The translations under genes were made by a program, and so were the position numbers. Shown piece by piece: positions 23,373-36,398 of a stretch of 64,000 nucleotides of DNA (position 1 is its first letter; each line of letters starts with the position of its first letter). Origin of the DNA: Calliphora vicina (taxonomy: Eukaryota > Arthropoda > Insecta > Diptera > Calliphoridae); the NCBI RefSeq assembly GCF_958450345.1, contig NC_088784.1, forward strand, positions 72,689,747-72,753,746, written 5' to 3'. The notes beneath the pieces are model-generated. The model did no database searches. It was not told the origin of the DNA and saw only the letters and a list, made by a program, of their open reading frames with translations.

Positions 23373-24688
23373 AAAACTATTGTTATCGATTCTACAGTTA
23401 AAATTTTCAACAGTCAAATAAAGTTTTCCTTTAACTAAAGAAACAGAATTTAGATTCTTTAAGAAATTCAAAAATGTTTCATAATATTTAAGAAAAATTA
23501 GCAAATTCAAGAAATTTCAAAAATAAGTAGTTGTGTTCTTTGCAAATTTGTAGCTAAAAGATAAAATTTAAGCAAACCGGCTAAGCAAAAGCCAAATAAA
23601 TGTTTCAACGGTTCAACTAAGAGAAGGAAGGAAGACAGTCGTGACATATGCCAAAAGTTTAATTTACGAGAATTACGTCCAAGTGTTTGTTTTATTTTTT
23701 TTTATTCATTTCAATTTGTTTATTTTAGTTTCCCGCAAAAAAAGTAAAAATAATATAAACAACAAAATTTATACAATTTATGTATGTGAGTGAGTAGTAT
23801 AGAATACATAAAGGTGTTTTAAAAATATATTTTGCAAATTCAAAGTGATCAAGAAAAAAATAACAAAAACAACCACAAAAAGAAAAAGAAAATAAAGGCG
23901 AAAATTTTAAATAAGCAACATAAAAATCGAAAGTGTATTGAAAATAGACAAACGAAAGCATATTTTAGCGCTGAAATCGTTTGCTACAAATAGTGTTTAT
24001 CTAACTAATTATGTATTTAAATCTATGAGCAGACAAGAAAATAAAGAAAACCAAACAGTTTTACTTTAATAAAAATAACTCACGTGTCGGCTGGTAATTA
24101 GTGGCGAATATAATTAAATATAAATAGTTTTCTTTAGTGCTCTCAATTTTAAAATATTGAAATATAAATTATTGAAATTTATGCTAAACATTTTCTACAT
24201 CTTCCACCTGTAAATTCCTTTCCACAATATGGATTAACCTGTTGTATACATTGAGTAAGTTATTTTCAATTATTATTTTTATTTATTATTTTTTGGTGAA
24301 TTTTTGTGTGGTTTTTTGCATTTTATTTTCATACATTAAATTATTTACACAGTTTTGTTGTTGTCTTCATTATGGTTGTTATTTTTCATTATTTATTTGA
24401 TAAGAATTTCGTAAATCATACACAGAAAAATTCACATGATTGTTGTTTGTTATTAGTTATTATTTGGCATTTGAGCAAACAGTGACTTAACTACGAGTAA
24501 TTTATACAGTGAGTGTTGGAAAATAATGTGACTTTAGACTTAAAGTTATTGTGTAGTGTGGAATCTAGTAAAATTCTCCAGCCACTACAGAGATTTGATC
24601 TCAAATTTAGAATGATTTTAAATTAAATCTATTCACAATTGTAAGCCTTTAAAAATGTATGCAAGATTTGAATTAAATAGGAAACACT
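23373..24688. other. AT-rich intergenic stretch, nothing recognised
   Basis: No supported gene, RNA or element ends. The 78-residue minus frame at 23725-23961 is low complexity. Confidence 0.4.
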
Positions 24689-24689
24689 G

Positions 24690-25718
24690 ACAATTGTACA
24701 ATATAAATTTATTCAAAATATTGGCCATTGTCAGCTATGACCTATTATTCCCTTCTTTCTGGCAACATATGGATTTCGCGCCAAAATAACAGCTCATCTT
24801 TTGAGGCCAAGAACGAATCAAGCCAATTTCGGATACTCTATTCTGAAGTCAAGCGTATCCCAGAAAGAGCGTTCTGCATAGATCAAAACAAATAGTAGTC
24901 GGACGAAACAAGGTATGGACTATAGATCGGGTGAGACAATACTTCCCAACCAATTCTTTCTAAATAGTTTTTAACAGGTAAATGTGGCCGAGTTTTGCAA
25001 GATGTGGCCGAGCGTTGTCATGATGGAATATTACTGTTTCATATTCTGGGCGTCTTTCGGACAATGCTCGCTTCAAACGAATCAGTTGCGTTCCGTTCAG
25101 TTGTGATGGGTTGGCCAGATTTCAGCTGTTATAATATATAGGACCCTTTGCTCCTACCAAATACAGAGAATTACCTTACCTCCATGGATATTTGGCTTTG
25201 GTGTCAATTCGGCTAGTTGGCTGGGCTTCACAAACGATCTCTTACGCTTCGGATTATCGTAATGGATCCATTTTTCATTGCAAGTTATGAAATATTTTTT
25301 TATAACGTTCCAGCAGCATTTCGGACTTGAAAAATCGTTTTTCAAGGTCTCTCGACTTCAATTCCTATGGTACCCAATTTCTTTGCATTTGGATGAATGC
25401 TGCTGCTCACAAACGTTTTGAAATTGCTGCATGAGTAGCTCCCAATGATTTTGCAAGCTCTTGTTGAGTTTTACTACAATATTCATGTTGTAATACATCC
25501 AATTCTTGGTCTTCAAACTTTTTTGGCAGGCCTGGACGATCTTTGTCTTCCGTGTCAAAATCACCACTTCTGAACCGAACAAACCATCTCTCGATAGTTG
25601 AAACTGATGGAAACCATTCACCATAAGCTTCGGTGTGCTTTAGCGGCACTTTTTTCAAAATTAATGAAGTAAAGCAAAACTTCCCGCATATGACGTTTTG
25701 TTGGTACAATGCCGTTAT
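24690..25718 (-). mobile_element. Mariner copy M3, broken
   Basis: Minus-strand frames carry the N-terminal HTH half (25407-25844 region with STIERWFVRFRSGDFDTEDK and SLGATHAAISKRL) and the first catalytic aspartate in CNEKWIHYDNPKRKR, where the normal D is N. The HDNAR block near 25010-25030 is out of frame. Both terminal repeats appear lost. Internal duplication of GATGTGGCCGAG occurs near 24985-25015. Confidence 0.85.
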
Positions 25719-26149
25719 AGCCATCTCCTTCCGCCTGTTGAAATCAACTTTCCGAAACCCCAAATAACTTTCATACATGATTGATACATCAATATTTTCG
25801 CTATATTCAAACTTATAAGCATAATGTACACAGAAAGTGGCCAATTTCGTTCACCGAAACAAGAGGAAATACCTCAGGCTGTAATTTAATTATGTATGGA
25901 ACCGTCTTGTTCAAGAACATATTGTCCACATCAATATTATGGAAATAAGGTAGGATATCGAGCGATATCGATAACAAGTAATCGTCACTGCTTGATCAGC
26001 CTCGTTTTCGAAGAAGTATGTCTCAATGATACCTCTAAATTCACGATAAACAGTGACAAGTTGTGGATGTATTTAGTTTTTGACAATCACATGTGGGTTC
26101 TATGAACCCTAAATTCTAGAATTTGTAGGATTAACAAAACTATCTTCGC

Positions 26150-26446
26150 TTTACATGGTCATTAGGCTTCAGTTCTTGAATATATGTAGAGAGCTTCTTA
26201 AAATTAATGCAATTCTTTCCACGACTATCTTGGACTATCACCAACGCTTTGACATTGATATTTGAACAGCTTCATTTTGGATCACCAACTGATCCAATCC
26301 CCCTGAATTTTTCATTTAATCTCTTCACAGTTGATGAAGTTAAATCAATATTCCCACCATATTTTTTACAAAATATTTGAACTGTGGCCGCTAAACTTTC
26401 ATTAAAATTTTAATGAAAACACTTTCTTCTCTGGTGCAATTCTCCA
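26150..26446 (-). pseudogene. DUF4817-type HTH fragment of a mariner-related transposase
   Basis: From an ATG at 26446 on the minus strand the reading gives MENCTREESVF, then NESLAATVQIFCKKYGG and DLTSSTVKRLNEKFRGIGSV. This matches the DUF4817 HTH found at the N-terminus of a group of DDE transposases in arthropods (nucleotide frame breaks near 26415 and 26270). The catalytic domain is not here; the Tc1-like copy T2 abuts it. A catalytic-domain fragment of the same kind of element is at 30440-31040. Confidence 0.6.
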
Positions 26447-26511
26447 TTTTCCCTAACACTAAACTGTCAACTGTCAAATTCCATTCTGGCGTGAATTTTG
26501 AAACATTGTTT

Positions 26512-27691
26512 TGACAAAACAATGGAAACCTTAATTTTTATAGCTGCTACACATCGATGGTCTCCTTTGAAATATTTTGCCATTCCCTTATAACCGCCTC
26601 CGATAAATCTTCCTTCCTGGTGTAATTTTGGGTCCTTATTTTACGATCTACAATTTCCCATAGATTTTCTATGGGTTTGAGATCTGGCGATTGGGCAGGC
26701 CACTTCAAAACACGTGGATTGTAACCACTCGGTTACAACCCTTTAGGTGTGTTTCGGGTCGTTGTAGTGTTGGAATCTCCAAACTAGGTGCATATTTTCC
26801 TCAGCGTATGGATACATAACATCATTTAATATGGATCTGTATCCTATACCTGTCATGGTATCTTTTATAATATGAATTGGGCACATACCTTGTCCTGAAA
26901 AACATCCCCATACCATAATATTGCCACCGCCAAACTTTAAAGTCTTATTTGTGTACTTTGGATCTAATCTTTTTCCCTTTGATCGTCTTACAAATGTTCT
27001 CCCATCACTGCCTCTTAAATTGTATTTGGATTCGTCGGAAAAGAGGACAGTATTCCATTTCTGTATCGACCAGTTTAAATGATCCCTGGCAAATTGTAGA
27101 CGAGCAGAATGGTTCTTTTTAGAAATGAGTGGTTTTTTCACAGGACGATAGCAACCAAGACCAGCCTCATTTGACCTGCGACTAACTGTTCGGGTACTTA
27201 TTTCTAATTTTAGGCTATTAACAACCTCTCGAGGAGTTATTTTTGGGAATTTCTTAAACTCTCTCGCTATTAAATTATCTTGTCTAGGAGTAGTCTTACG
27301 AGGTCTTCCACCTAAATGTTGAGTTTTTACAGAACCGGTCTCACGAAATTTCTTTATAATTTTTGAAACTGCTGATTTATTTATTGAATATTTGTCACAG
27401 CTACATTTTTGTTTTAAACCAGCTTTAAAATCGTTAATTATTTTATTTTTTAAGTCTTCAGAAAAAAAGCAATTATGCAATTTTAAAGTTTCCATTGTTT
27501 TGTCAGTAGCGAAATAGTGAATATTTTTAATTTTGTTCCCTTTTTTTAGAATATAATTAATTATGTTGTTTGTTTTTTAGTTAATTTATATAAATAAAAA
27601 CTAAAAAAAAAATTTATTTTAAAAAAATATTTTAAATTTTGGGCTACATATGGAATATTTGGAAAAGTTTTCATTGTTTTGTAAACCACTG
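26512..27691 (-). mobile_element. Tc1-like element, copy T2
   Basis: The right end (transposase 5' side) runs to CATTGTTTTGTAAACCACTG followed by TA at 27692. On the other side only the inner repeat GACAAAACAATGGAAACC remains, so the outer terminal repeat and the 3' untranslated part are deleted. The right flank is family B sequence (CATCGTTGCAAAG). Confidence 0.88.
26743..27495 (-). pseudogene. Tc1-like transposase, longest open copy (T2)
   Basis: A 250-residue frame. The order is a short N-terminal helix (NKIINDFKAGLKQ), HTH (INKSAVSKIIKKFRETG), GRPRKTTPRQ linker, second HTH (ITPREVVNSLKLEISTRTVS), then the DDE core with VLFSDESKYNLRGSDGR, GGGNIMVWGCFSGQG and FQHYNDPKHT. In the second catalytic block the usual D-N-D is Y-N-D, and the frame ends just after KHT, before the PDLNPIEN segment, which is still readable at about 26640-26700 in another frame. 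The start codon lies inside the inner copy of the terminal repeat (ACAATGGAAAC). Confidence 0.9.
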
Positions 27692-27693
27692 TA

Positions 27694-28068
27694 CATCGTT
27701 GCAAAGTTCTTTGAAATATCCATATTGTCTATATTATTGACTTAGTAAACCAGATATAGGTCAAAAATTGGTTAAAAATCGAGGTTGTCATTGTTTTTCC
27801 TTATATCTCAGCCATTTGTAGACCGATTTTAAATTCAACCGAGCCGGATGAATTCCGGAGATATTGATGTATGAATCGTGTAAGTTATTTGGGGGCTTCG
27901 GAAAGTTGATTTTAACAGGCAGACAGGCGGACATGGCTTAATCTACTCCGCTATATAAGGATCCAGAATATATATATACTTTATAGGGTCGGAAAATTAT
28001 ATTGTGGAAATTACAAACGGAATGACAGACTTATATATACCTTTCTCACAAAGGTGAAGGGTATAAAA
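27694..28068. repeat. Family B partial copy (B3)
   Basis: It keeps the part from CATCGTTGCAAAG to the end AAGGTGAAGGGTATAAA. Everything on the other side of the T2 insertion is missing, replaced by the DUF4817 fragment, so a deletion accompanied or followed the insertion. Confidence 0.8.
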
Positions 28069-30425
28069 ACAGTTAACTTGAGGCATATAAAGTTTTGCTG
28101 TAATTAAACATTTTAACATGCAATATCTGCATTCTACAACTCCAACAGGCTGAAATTCTGTTGACACTTTTTATTTATATTTCCTTTGAGAATTCACCAT
28201 TTGCTGTCATTTAATCCCATAACTCACTGTATGCAGTTGCCATATTTGACATATTTTTCTCTCTGTTACTCCCCCGAAAATAATAATACAAGTTACAGAT
28301 CATTTAATCCATGTGTTATTTTTCTATATATTTAATTATTCAATTAGTTATTTGCACTGCGTGTTCTTTGTATAATTTTGCAAACATCTATTTACTTACA
28401 ATACTTTTATAGGAAGCGCTCAAATCAAGGGGTGGGTTTCACAAACAATTTTCGATAACAAATTATTTTACAATTTACTGTTGATGATGGGTTTCCTCTG
28501 TGTTATTATGATTATTGACTAAAAATAAGTGTTTGGGGGAGTAAATATATAAAAAAAAATTGTTTATTATGTTTTTTTATTGATTGTATAGAGAGATACA
28601 ATCAACCCTGAAAAGGTAGATATGAAGCAACATACTCTACTCGTATCTTCATAAGATAACAATATGTAAATTTTGTTTTCAGTTATCTTATCTAACATTT
28701 AGCAATAGTAATATTAATTGGGAAATATTTTTCGAGAAATATAAATAAGAAAATTCTATGAAATGTTTTGTTTAAGGGCTTTATGTTGCTTTAAATAGTA
28801 TTTTTAAGACTAAAACTAAAGACTATGACAAATCCAATTAAATATCCCTCAAATAAAATTAAATATAGACAAAATATATCAATTAAATAATTAAATTTTT
28901 ACTGATCCAGCATAAACAAACAACCCACACTAATTGCTCTTTTACTTGATAATATATCGAACATCTCTCTATCCAACATCTGTCTGGCTCAGACATGAAA
29001 CGAAACTGGTTGTAGTGACAACATAATGCTGCACAATTCATTAGTATCTTATCAAATGGAAACTTTGTCATTCTTCGCTCATGTTATTTCTGTATAGCCA
29101 CACTCAACAACAAAAAAAAAAAAACAAAATACGAAGATGAAAATAATGCATTAATCTTTGGCTAATGCCACATTCTACACACAGACACTGAGTGTCAATG
29201 CAGGAGTGTGGCACGCACCAAACAGTTGTCAACTGCACAAAAACGTTCGTCGAGATCAAAAACGTTCACTGAACTCTATCAAATAAATATATATTTTTTC
29301 ATTTCCTTTACACAGCTATACACACTCAAGCCATTTGTCAAAATATTTAATGAATGCAACACAACAAAAAGGAGACGACTAATGACAGACCAATTTATGG
29401 CCAACTTAATCGGAGATTATTGCCAAAACACACATAAAAGATACGACGACTCATTTCTTGATTGAGAGATTCTTAAGAAAATGTTAAGGGAAACAATTCT
29501 TCTTAAGAGCATTTTAAGGTTGGGGAGAAATGTTTTTTGAATATTTCAAGGGAATGAACTTATTTACATTATGAATTTCTATAAACATATTGAGACCACT
29601 AAGAGATTAGGAAAATAATAGTATAAAATGATTATGACTACAGGTAAGCCTCCATTTAAAAAAAAATTATTGGAAATCTAAAAGGATATTCAAGGATAAA
29701 AATTTGAAAGGACATTTTTGACATATTTTGATCCTTACAGGATAAAATAAAAATAATACGAAATATTTTACAACTCTTCTTGATCATTTGACACCAAATT
29801 TGAAGTATTTTAAAACATTTTTTTAAAAATGTGCTCCTCTGAAAATTTGAAGTCCTTTTAAAAGGAAACAGGATCACGAAATGAAAAACTGAAAACGCAG
29901 TTTTTCTCCATTTAATTTATTGTTTCAGACGTATATCATCCGGTTCGTGTCTAACATTGAGTGTCGTACGGTGTAATTAAGTCCAATTCAGAACAAATTC
30001 TGAGTTAAAAATCAATAAAATCAAAACTGTTGCTGGATGTGTCACTTTAGTGATATAATACTGGGGTTTTAAATCCAAATTTTGTTCTGAATTCTTTCGA
30101 TTCTCCTCGGTCTCTCTGCACTGGATATTTGGACACAATTGCCACGAATTACATTTTAAATGATACCACCGTATTTTCATTCTCTAAGACATATTAAAGC
30201 AAGGAAAAGGAAAATTTACCTATTTGTGAAACATTTAAGAGATTCAAAAACAATATTGGACTTTTCAGGAGTGCTTTATATGGGAGCTAGTGACAATTAT
30301 GGTGCGTTCCAATGATATCGCATTAATAAATCCTATACATATTATGGATCCAAACAAAATTTGGTGATGTAATTTCTATTTCAGCTGAATTTTGTGTGGA
30401 TATCGACATCGTTAAGCGATTTACA
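28069..30425. other. Intergenic stretch without recognised genes
   Basis: Several short frames exist but none has a domain. The 85-residue frame at 29208 starts with GTG and not ATG. A poly-A run is near 29110. The segment 29656-29877 is low complexity. Confidence 0.4.
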
Positions 30426-30439
30426 CATAAATAAAGGGT

Positions 30440-31040
30440 CTTTCATTAAAATGTCAAATTTTCCATGACTCTGGATGAAGCTGACATGGATTATGTTGGT
30501 TTTGAGGGCCGCTATGATTTTGTGGCTTATTAGCATATACCTGGGACTTAAGAAAACCCGACAAGAAAAAGTCTAACGTGGTCAAATCGCACGATCTCGG
30601 TAGCCATTTCTTATCACCTCCACGTGAGATGACCATGCCCTCAAATCGCTCGTGCAGAATGTCCAATGTGGCATGAGATGAGTGGCACGTAGCGCTGTCC
30701 TTTTGAACACAAGTCGTTGGTATCCATATCATCCAATTCAGGCCAAAAGAAGTTGGTAGTCATCGACATTTAACGCTCGCCGTTGATGGTGATGGCATGG
30801 GCAATGTTGTTCTCTAGAGATATGGACCGATAAAGCCGCCAGTCCAAATGCATTGGGTGCATTGGACGCTCTTGGATCACATGTGGATTGGTATCCTCGC
30901 AAATTCAACAATTTTGTTTGTACCCATCATCCACAAATAGGCCTCATTGCTGAATATGATTTTTTTTATGAAAATTAGCTTAACGTTGTCCGAAAAGAAC
31001 ACCCATTTAGATAAAACAATTTTATCATTTTCACGAGTTA
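30440..31040 (-). pseudogene. DDE transposase fragment (DUF4817-associated, mariner-related)
   Basis: On the minus strand, recognisable blocks in order are NEAYLWMMGTNK-like, a degraded proline-rich stretch, TINGER-like, the second catalytic block read as KDSATCHSSHATLDILHERF (family: QQDGATCH), VISRGGDKKWLPRSCDLTTL and DFFLSGFLKSQVYANKP. Frame changes occur near 30730 and 30900. The block PRSCDLTTLDFF contains the third catalytic acid position. The element probably continues to about 30428, where AAAGGGTCTTTCATTAAAAT may be its terminus. Confidence 0.75.
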
Positions 31041-31149
31041 TTGAACGCTATATTCGTCCATGGTGATTTGCAAAACAAACTGAACAAATGACAGATGTAT
31101 CTCCTCTCCTGATAAACAACTGATTTGAAACAAACTCCTTCTAATTGTT

Positions 31150-31330
31150 TAAAAATTATGGGAGGAGACCAGACAAATCTGGACCAATATGGATATGCAG
31201 AAAACACGATTTGCAATAAATCTGCCTAGACTCAAGTTAACAATACCTTACAATTACTTTTGTAGATGTTGTAATGACGAGAGAGAAGAGGAGACTACTG
31301 TGACAGAAGTCTCGGTCAACATGCTCTTCA
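31150..31330 (+). pseudogene. LINE C-terminal Cys-rich fragment
   Basis: Reads approximately RFAINLPRLKLTIPYNYFCR then CCNDEREEETTV, the same block as 32845-33000. It is a short dead piece. Confidence 0.5.
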
Positions 31331-31359
31331 ACCTAAGCTCGTCCATTAGCTAACCTTTT

Positions 31360-31455
31360 AAGCATTTCAATGCTCGATTTAAACGAATCAATTGTGTTCG
31401 GTACAAGTTCCCTGTGACGGTCTTCCGTGTCAAAATCACCACTTCTGAACCTCAC
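31360..31455 (-). mobile_element. Mariner remnant, internally deleted
   Basis: GCTCGATTTAAACGAATCAA followed by TTGTGTTCGGTACAAGTTCC joins directly to TTCCGTGTCAAAATCACCAC. These two mariner segments are far apart in the other copies, so the middle is gone. Confidence 0.7.
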
Positions 31456-31457
31456 AA

Positions 31458-32310
31458 ATAGAGATGCTAATCGGGACTGATTTCTGAAAATCCCGGGGAT
31501 CGGGATTTGGTAAAGGGGTTTCGGGATATTCGGAAAATCTAAAATCCCGAAAATTATAAGAAAGTAATTCTTATAATTATGTCTTTACAATTGAAAGTAA
31601 ATTTTTTATTTATCAATTCATTTTTATTAGACACTAAAAAGCATACGGTTTCGTCTGCCATTCTGGAACGAATTTTGTTTCCGACATATGCTGCTGCCGA
31701 AAAACATCTTTCACATTGGCAAAACCGTTTGCAAATACTTATAACAAATCTGCAAGTATTTTCCTCTTGTTCCTTCAGAAATAAAGTGATCTATTTCATT
31801 TGCAAGTTGCAAATCTACATTATAACTTTGTTTCGTTATTGTTATTTGGGTTTTTTACATTTATTAATAATATCTTTTAGCCTTTGAGCAATCGAAATAT
31901 TTTTATTTTGTTCGAGCTCCTCATCTGAGATGAAACCAATTTCGTTTGAAGAGGATTTAAATTGAGTTTTGTTAGATAATTTACAAAAAAAGGTGAATAA
32001 TTGATTTTCCAGAGCCCCATTTTAGGAAAACCAAAAATACCGCTTTCCTTTATTAACTATGTTGTAGCAGGAGTTGCGCTTAACAACTTTGCTGAACATC
32101 GCTTTGCGATATTCGGGCATGTAAAATGACAAAATGCATAAAAAAGGCACACAAAAGTGACAATTTCACCTATTAATTTATGAAAAACGGGATTTGAAAA
32201 ATCCCAAAAAATCCCGGGATTTAAAATTAAAAAATCCCGGGCTTCGGGGTTTAAGAAATCCCGAAAACCCCGGGATTTTCGGGAACGGGATTCCCCGTTT
32301 GGCATCTCTA
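31458..32310 (-). mobile_element. hAT-like element with GGGAT-rich ends
   Basis: Left TAGAGATGCTAATCGGGA and right ending CGTTTGGCATCTCTA are inverted ends. Several copies of AAATCCCG / CGGGATTT fill both ends. A minus-strand reading near 31890-31970 gives KTQFKSSSNEIGFISDEELE, reminiscent of hAT transposase linker regions. Matching 8-bp flanks were not found. The two minus/plus frames at 32057-32385 are translations of the repeat end. Confidence 0.5.
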
Positions 32311-32439
32311 GCTTCAATAATATGGACGCTATCAACTGTCAATGTTCGGAAGTCCCTATTAGAAGAAATACCCTTTAGGAGCTAAGTCAATTATGGATAA
32401 TTTTTAACAAAATTTAACAGTATATGAAAATTTAACAGT

Positions 32440-33180
32440 ATATGAAAGAACAAATTCATATTCACACATTTACTGATAGCAAAGCGATCATTAGATCCCT
32501 ATAGAGTGTCAAAAATTGCCAAAGAATGTTGGGAGTCTATTGAGGACTTAGCGAGACATTCGTCGGTTAATTTTGTGTGGGTTCCTAGACACTCCACATT
32601 GAAAGTATTTACAAGTTTATGCACTTTCGAAAGCCGCGCCATCATAAGTTCGAACGAATTTAGACGTGATATTGGGACCTCTCTCTATGGGGTTATTATG
32701 TAATTCGATTCGAAACGAAACACTTTCGAAATGCAATGTATAAAGCATACAAATTCGAACGAATTTCTTTTCGAAAGGAGTTACTAATAACTCCCCTGAT
32801 TTCACACAAACTTCTTCTAATTGTCCAGACAAATTTGTATCACTATGGATATGCAGAGGGCACGATTTGAAATAAATCTGCCTAGACTTCTTCTAAGTAG
32901 CAGTCATTACTGGACACTGGCTATAGGTGTACATGTCCAAAAATTAAGACTACCTTACAACTACTTCTGCTGTAATGACGAGAAAGAAGAGGAAACGATT
33001 GATACATAGAAGTCTTGGTCAACAAAACTTATTGCCACAACCTCTTTATCCAGGAGTGATTTCGGTAAGACCCTTAAGATCGTTAAAAGTACATGAACGC
33101 CGGAGCATGTCGGCGGCCAAGTGCGCAGTAAACACAATGTATCACAATGGTAGCTACGAAACCTCACTTAAGTTAATTTC
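32440..33180 (+). pseudogene. LINE RNase H and C-terminal fragment
   Basis: It opens with a HIHTFTDSKAIIRSL-like reading (RNase H strand with the catalytic D of TDS), continues KIAKECWESIEDLARHSSVN and FVWVPRHS, and further on RLLLSSSHYWTLAIGVHV with YNYFCCNDEKEEETI. A 32585-32780 stretch repeating TTCGAACGAATTT interrupts it. The copy is truncated and frameshifted. Confidence 0.65.
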
Positions 33181-33476
33181 ATTTTGAAAAAAATATGTTT
33201 TGGTGTGACTAATCAAAATTTAACCAGTATGGAACAGATGGGAAGAAAAATAGACAGTGCCCTTCTAAGCAGAAGCTTATTCCCCGTTATGTAGTGTAGT
33301 GTTTTTCTATGATGGTTAGGGCGCGGAGTGGAACCAGCTTCAGTACAAGGAGATTCTAAAGAGAAATACCATTTCACGTATTACAAATAAACGTGATTGA
33401 TAAATGATTTTAAGCTTAATAATTAGTTGATCAATCACGATATGCTGATTTTCTGATGTGGTTCTATATAAACCTA

Positions 33477-34755
33477 CACTCTAATAAATTTTCATGTAAA
33501 TTTACTCCATTTATAGTAGGTAACTTTTCTCCTACTATAATTTGGGTAAAAATACATGTTGTGTGTAAATTCAATTATTTACACACATTGTATGTAAAAA
33601 AATATACAAACAAATTTGTAAAATTACTTATTTATGTGTTTAAAAAATGTTTAGCAACATATCAATTTCATATAAATTTAAATATTTTGTGTCTATAAAA
33701 ACATAGATAGTGTGTAAAATTACACGTAAAATTTGTAAATATACATTCAAAATGTATTCCACATTCTACTCCAAAGATACTCGCAAAAAAACAAGAAATA
33801 TTTATTTTATTATATTAAACGATATTTTATTACTCGTATAATTAAACAAAACCTACAGTGAAGACATTGTTTTTAGGGAATCTAAATTCAGCGGCTGCGA
33901 ATTTGGTCGTAATTTTTGAGTTTGATCGTTTTTGTATAAAGCATGGTAGGTATATATTGAGGTAATAAGGTGGACATGGTGGACATATGAACTACAAGGA
34001 CGATAGAATTCTAATAAAGATTTTGATAATTTCATTCTGTCATCCATATTGTTATAACCACAATTGAATCATAAAAACGACCCGAGTAACACTCCGCCAA
34101 ATATCGGCAACTCAGCTACAGCTGTATCAACCGGATGTTTTTACTCCATGGAAGAACTTACGATGACAGCAGACCTGTTACAAAAATATCAAATAAAGTG
34201 TGATGATTTGATTTACATTTTGATCATTCGGCAGTCTCAACTTACAATAAAATTTTAATTATTTTGAACAGTCTCCCTTATAGAAATTGAGTTAGCTGTA
34301 ATAAAGATTATCCTATCACGCTAAATCGTGACAAAGAACTGATTATTTTCAGGTTACTTACATTTAGTTATATGATTTTTCCCACAATTTATATTAATTT
34401 GTATTAATTTGTTCATATTTTATTTATAAAAAATGTTTTACGAATGCTTTTTATTATTTTTTAAATAAAATTTTGACAATTTGTATATTACACTTTCAAA
34501 GTAAGATTACACATTTTGTGTGTAAAAATTCTTATTTAGGTACAATATATGTAATTTTAAACATAAAATGCCTATTATATTATAAACATGTTGAAGAACA
34601 TTCAAAATACTACGTTTTGTATGTATTTTTGTATATAAAAGTATGTAATTAACTTTATCAAACATTTTGTGCTTAAATTTACACACTTACTGCAATTTTA
34701 CATGAAAACTTACTAACTTTATAGTAGTAAATTTACATGCATTTTTTAGAGTGTA
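33477..34755. mobile_element. Element with CACTCTAA ends flanked by TA
   Basis: Left CACTCTAATAAATTTTCATG and right ending CATTTTTTAGAGTG are inverted, with TGTAAATTTAC words repeated just inside both ends. TA flanks both sides. The interior has no recognisable transposase; frames at 33853-34258 have no domain. A Tc1/mariner-type or other TA-inserting family is possible; it could be about 1.28 kb with an unrelated interior. Confidence 0.5.
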
Positions 34756-35026
34756 TGGTAAATTTTGTCCCGATTCTTACTAAATTATCTGTATATAATA
34801 AGCTAGTCCGTCATAGAATTTTATAAGGACTACTACCAATATTTCGGAGCGTTAACAAAGGAATGACAAACCCCATATTTGGTAGTGGGGACATTAAACC
34901 TTGTAGGTACTTACACAAATTTTAGGCTTATTAAAAATCGTTTCTCATTTTTAGAAAATAAGAAAAATATTAACATTGACAATTTGTTATATTTGTTGTA
35001 AAATAATAAAAATACAGATAATTATT

Positions 35027-35580
35027 TAGCGCCGTGGATATTTGGCTTTGGTGTCGATTCGGCTATTTGGCCGGTCTTCAATTCGTATGATACCCAATTT
35101 CCCTGCTTTTAGATGAATCCACTGCAGGCAAACGTTTTGAAATTGCTGCTTGAGTATCTACCAATGATTTTGCATGCTCTTGTTGAGTTTGACAACAATC
35201 TTCATGGAGTAATGCCTCCAATCCTTGGTCTTCAAATTTTTTTGGATGGCCTGGGCGATCTTTGTCTTCCGTTTCAAATTCACCACTTCTGAACCGCACA
35301 AACCATTTCTCGCACGTTGAAACCGATGCAACACATTCACATTGGCGAGCCATCAGTGTGCTTCAGCTTCAATTTTTTTTCAAATTAAAGAAGTAAAGCA
35401 AAACTTTCCGCATATGACGCTTTGTTGGCTACACTATACACTATAATATTCAACAACTAAGTGGGAATAAATGACAGATATGTACACTACAAATTGACAT
35501 ATAAGTTATTTAAAACAAAAACCGCGTTCAAAAGATAATCCATCTATTATAAATCCCGCATTTTTTATTCATACATCCAA
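35027..35580 (-). mobile_element. Mariner copy M4, internally deleted
   Basis: The right end TTTTTATTCATACATCCAA is followed by TA. The N-terminal half is readable (VSTCEKWFVRFRSGEFETED and SLVDTQAAISKRL) but the sequence jumps from the GTCGATTCGGCTATTTGG region straight to TTCAATTCGTATGATACC, removing the segment with the first catalytic aspartate. Confidence 0.82.
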
Positions 35581-36394
35581 TAAAAATAAGTATAATTTCA
35601 CAAGATCACAAAGATGTTGTACAATATGTATTAGCATATAACTAATTAAGCTATATTTCCACACAATTTTGAAATCATCACCAAATTTATTAAAGAAATT
35701 GCATGATGTACAACATACCTTGTAGGTCTAACTTAATTTGAAGACCATTAAAAGTGAAAATCATTATTTTAATAAGCATTTTATTATTAGAAAAAAAAAA
35801 TATCTGACAACGGATGTTAAAATTTATTAATATACATAATAAAAATAATGATAATAGTAATAAAAACTATTTGGACTTTCACTGTGTCGTCGTTATTGTG
35901 ATGGTTCACAAAGTGTCATCATCATTATTATTTATTAATTTAATTGTGTCGTGCGTTTGATGTATGTTCTTCTATGCAGTTTGGTGCTGCTGAACTTGAA
36001 AAACGATCGGTTTTTTGTTGTGTTAATGTAGATCAACATTATATTTTAAATTTGAAAAATAAAACTTGTCATTGTAGATTTGTTTTAATTTATATTATAT
36101 TAATTTATATATACCTACAGATTTTATTTGTTATTATTAACTTGTTTCTTATTAATTGATTTGATCTTTATTATTGGTGTGCTTTCGTTTTGGTCTTTTT
36201 TGGTAGATCTACTTTATTTTATGCCCAAATAAAATGTGAAATGCCGCACATGTTTACAGTTTTTTGAACTTATTAAAACATATTTTTAAGGCTTAAGATC
36301 TTTCATGTTGGCAAGTTTTTTAGGATTGATTGAGGTGTGTTCGTTTGACTTCTGTTGATTGAAATTAAATTATTTTGGTAGATTTTTGAGTATG
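35581..36394. other. AT-rich intergenic stretch
   Basis: No supported gene. The 71-residue frame at 35944-36159 is low complexity toward its end. Confidence 0.4.
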
Positions 36395-36398
36395 TACA

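Noticed and set aside
29208..29465. Frame beginning ARTKQ, like the histone H3 tail
   Set aside because: It starts with GTG, the match ends after five residues and there is no histone fold. Chance similarity.
32057..32385. Frames rich in NPxxxR/KNP repeats on both strands
   Set aside because: They translate the palindromic CCCGGGATTT end of an hAT-like element.
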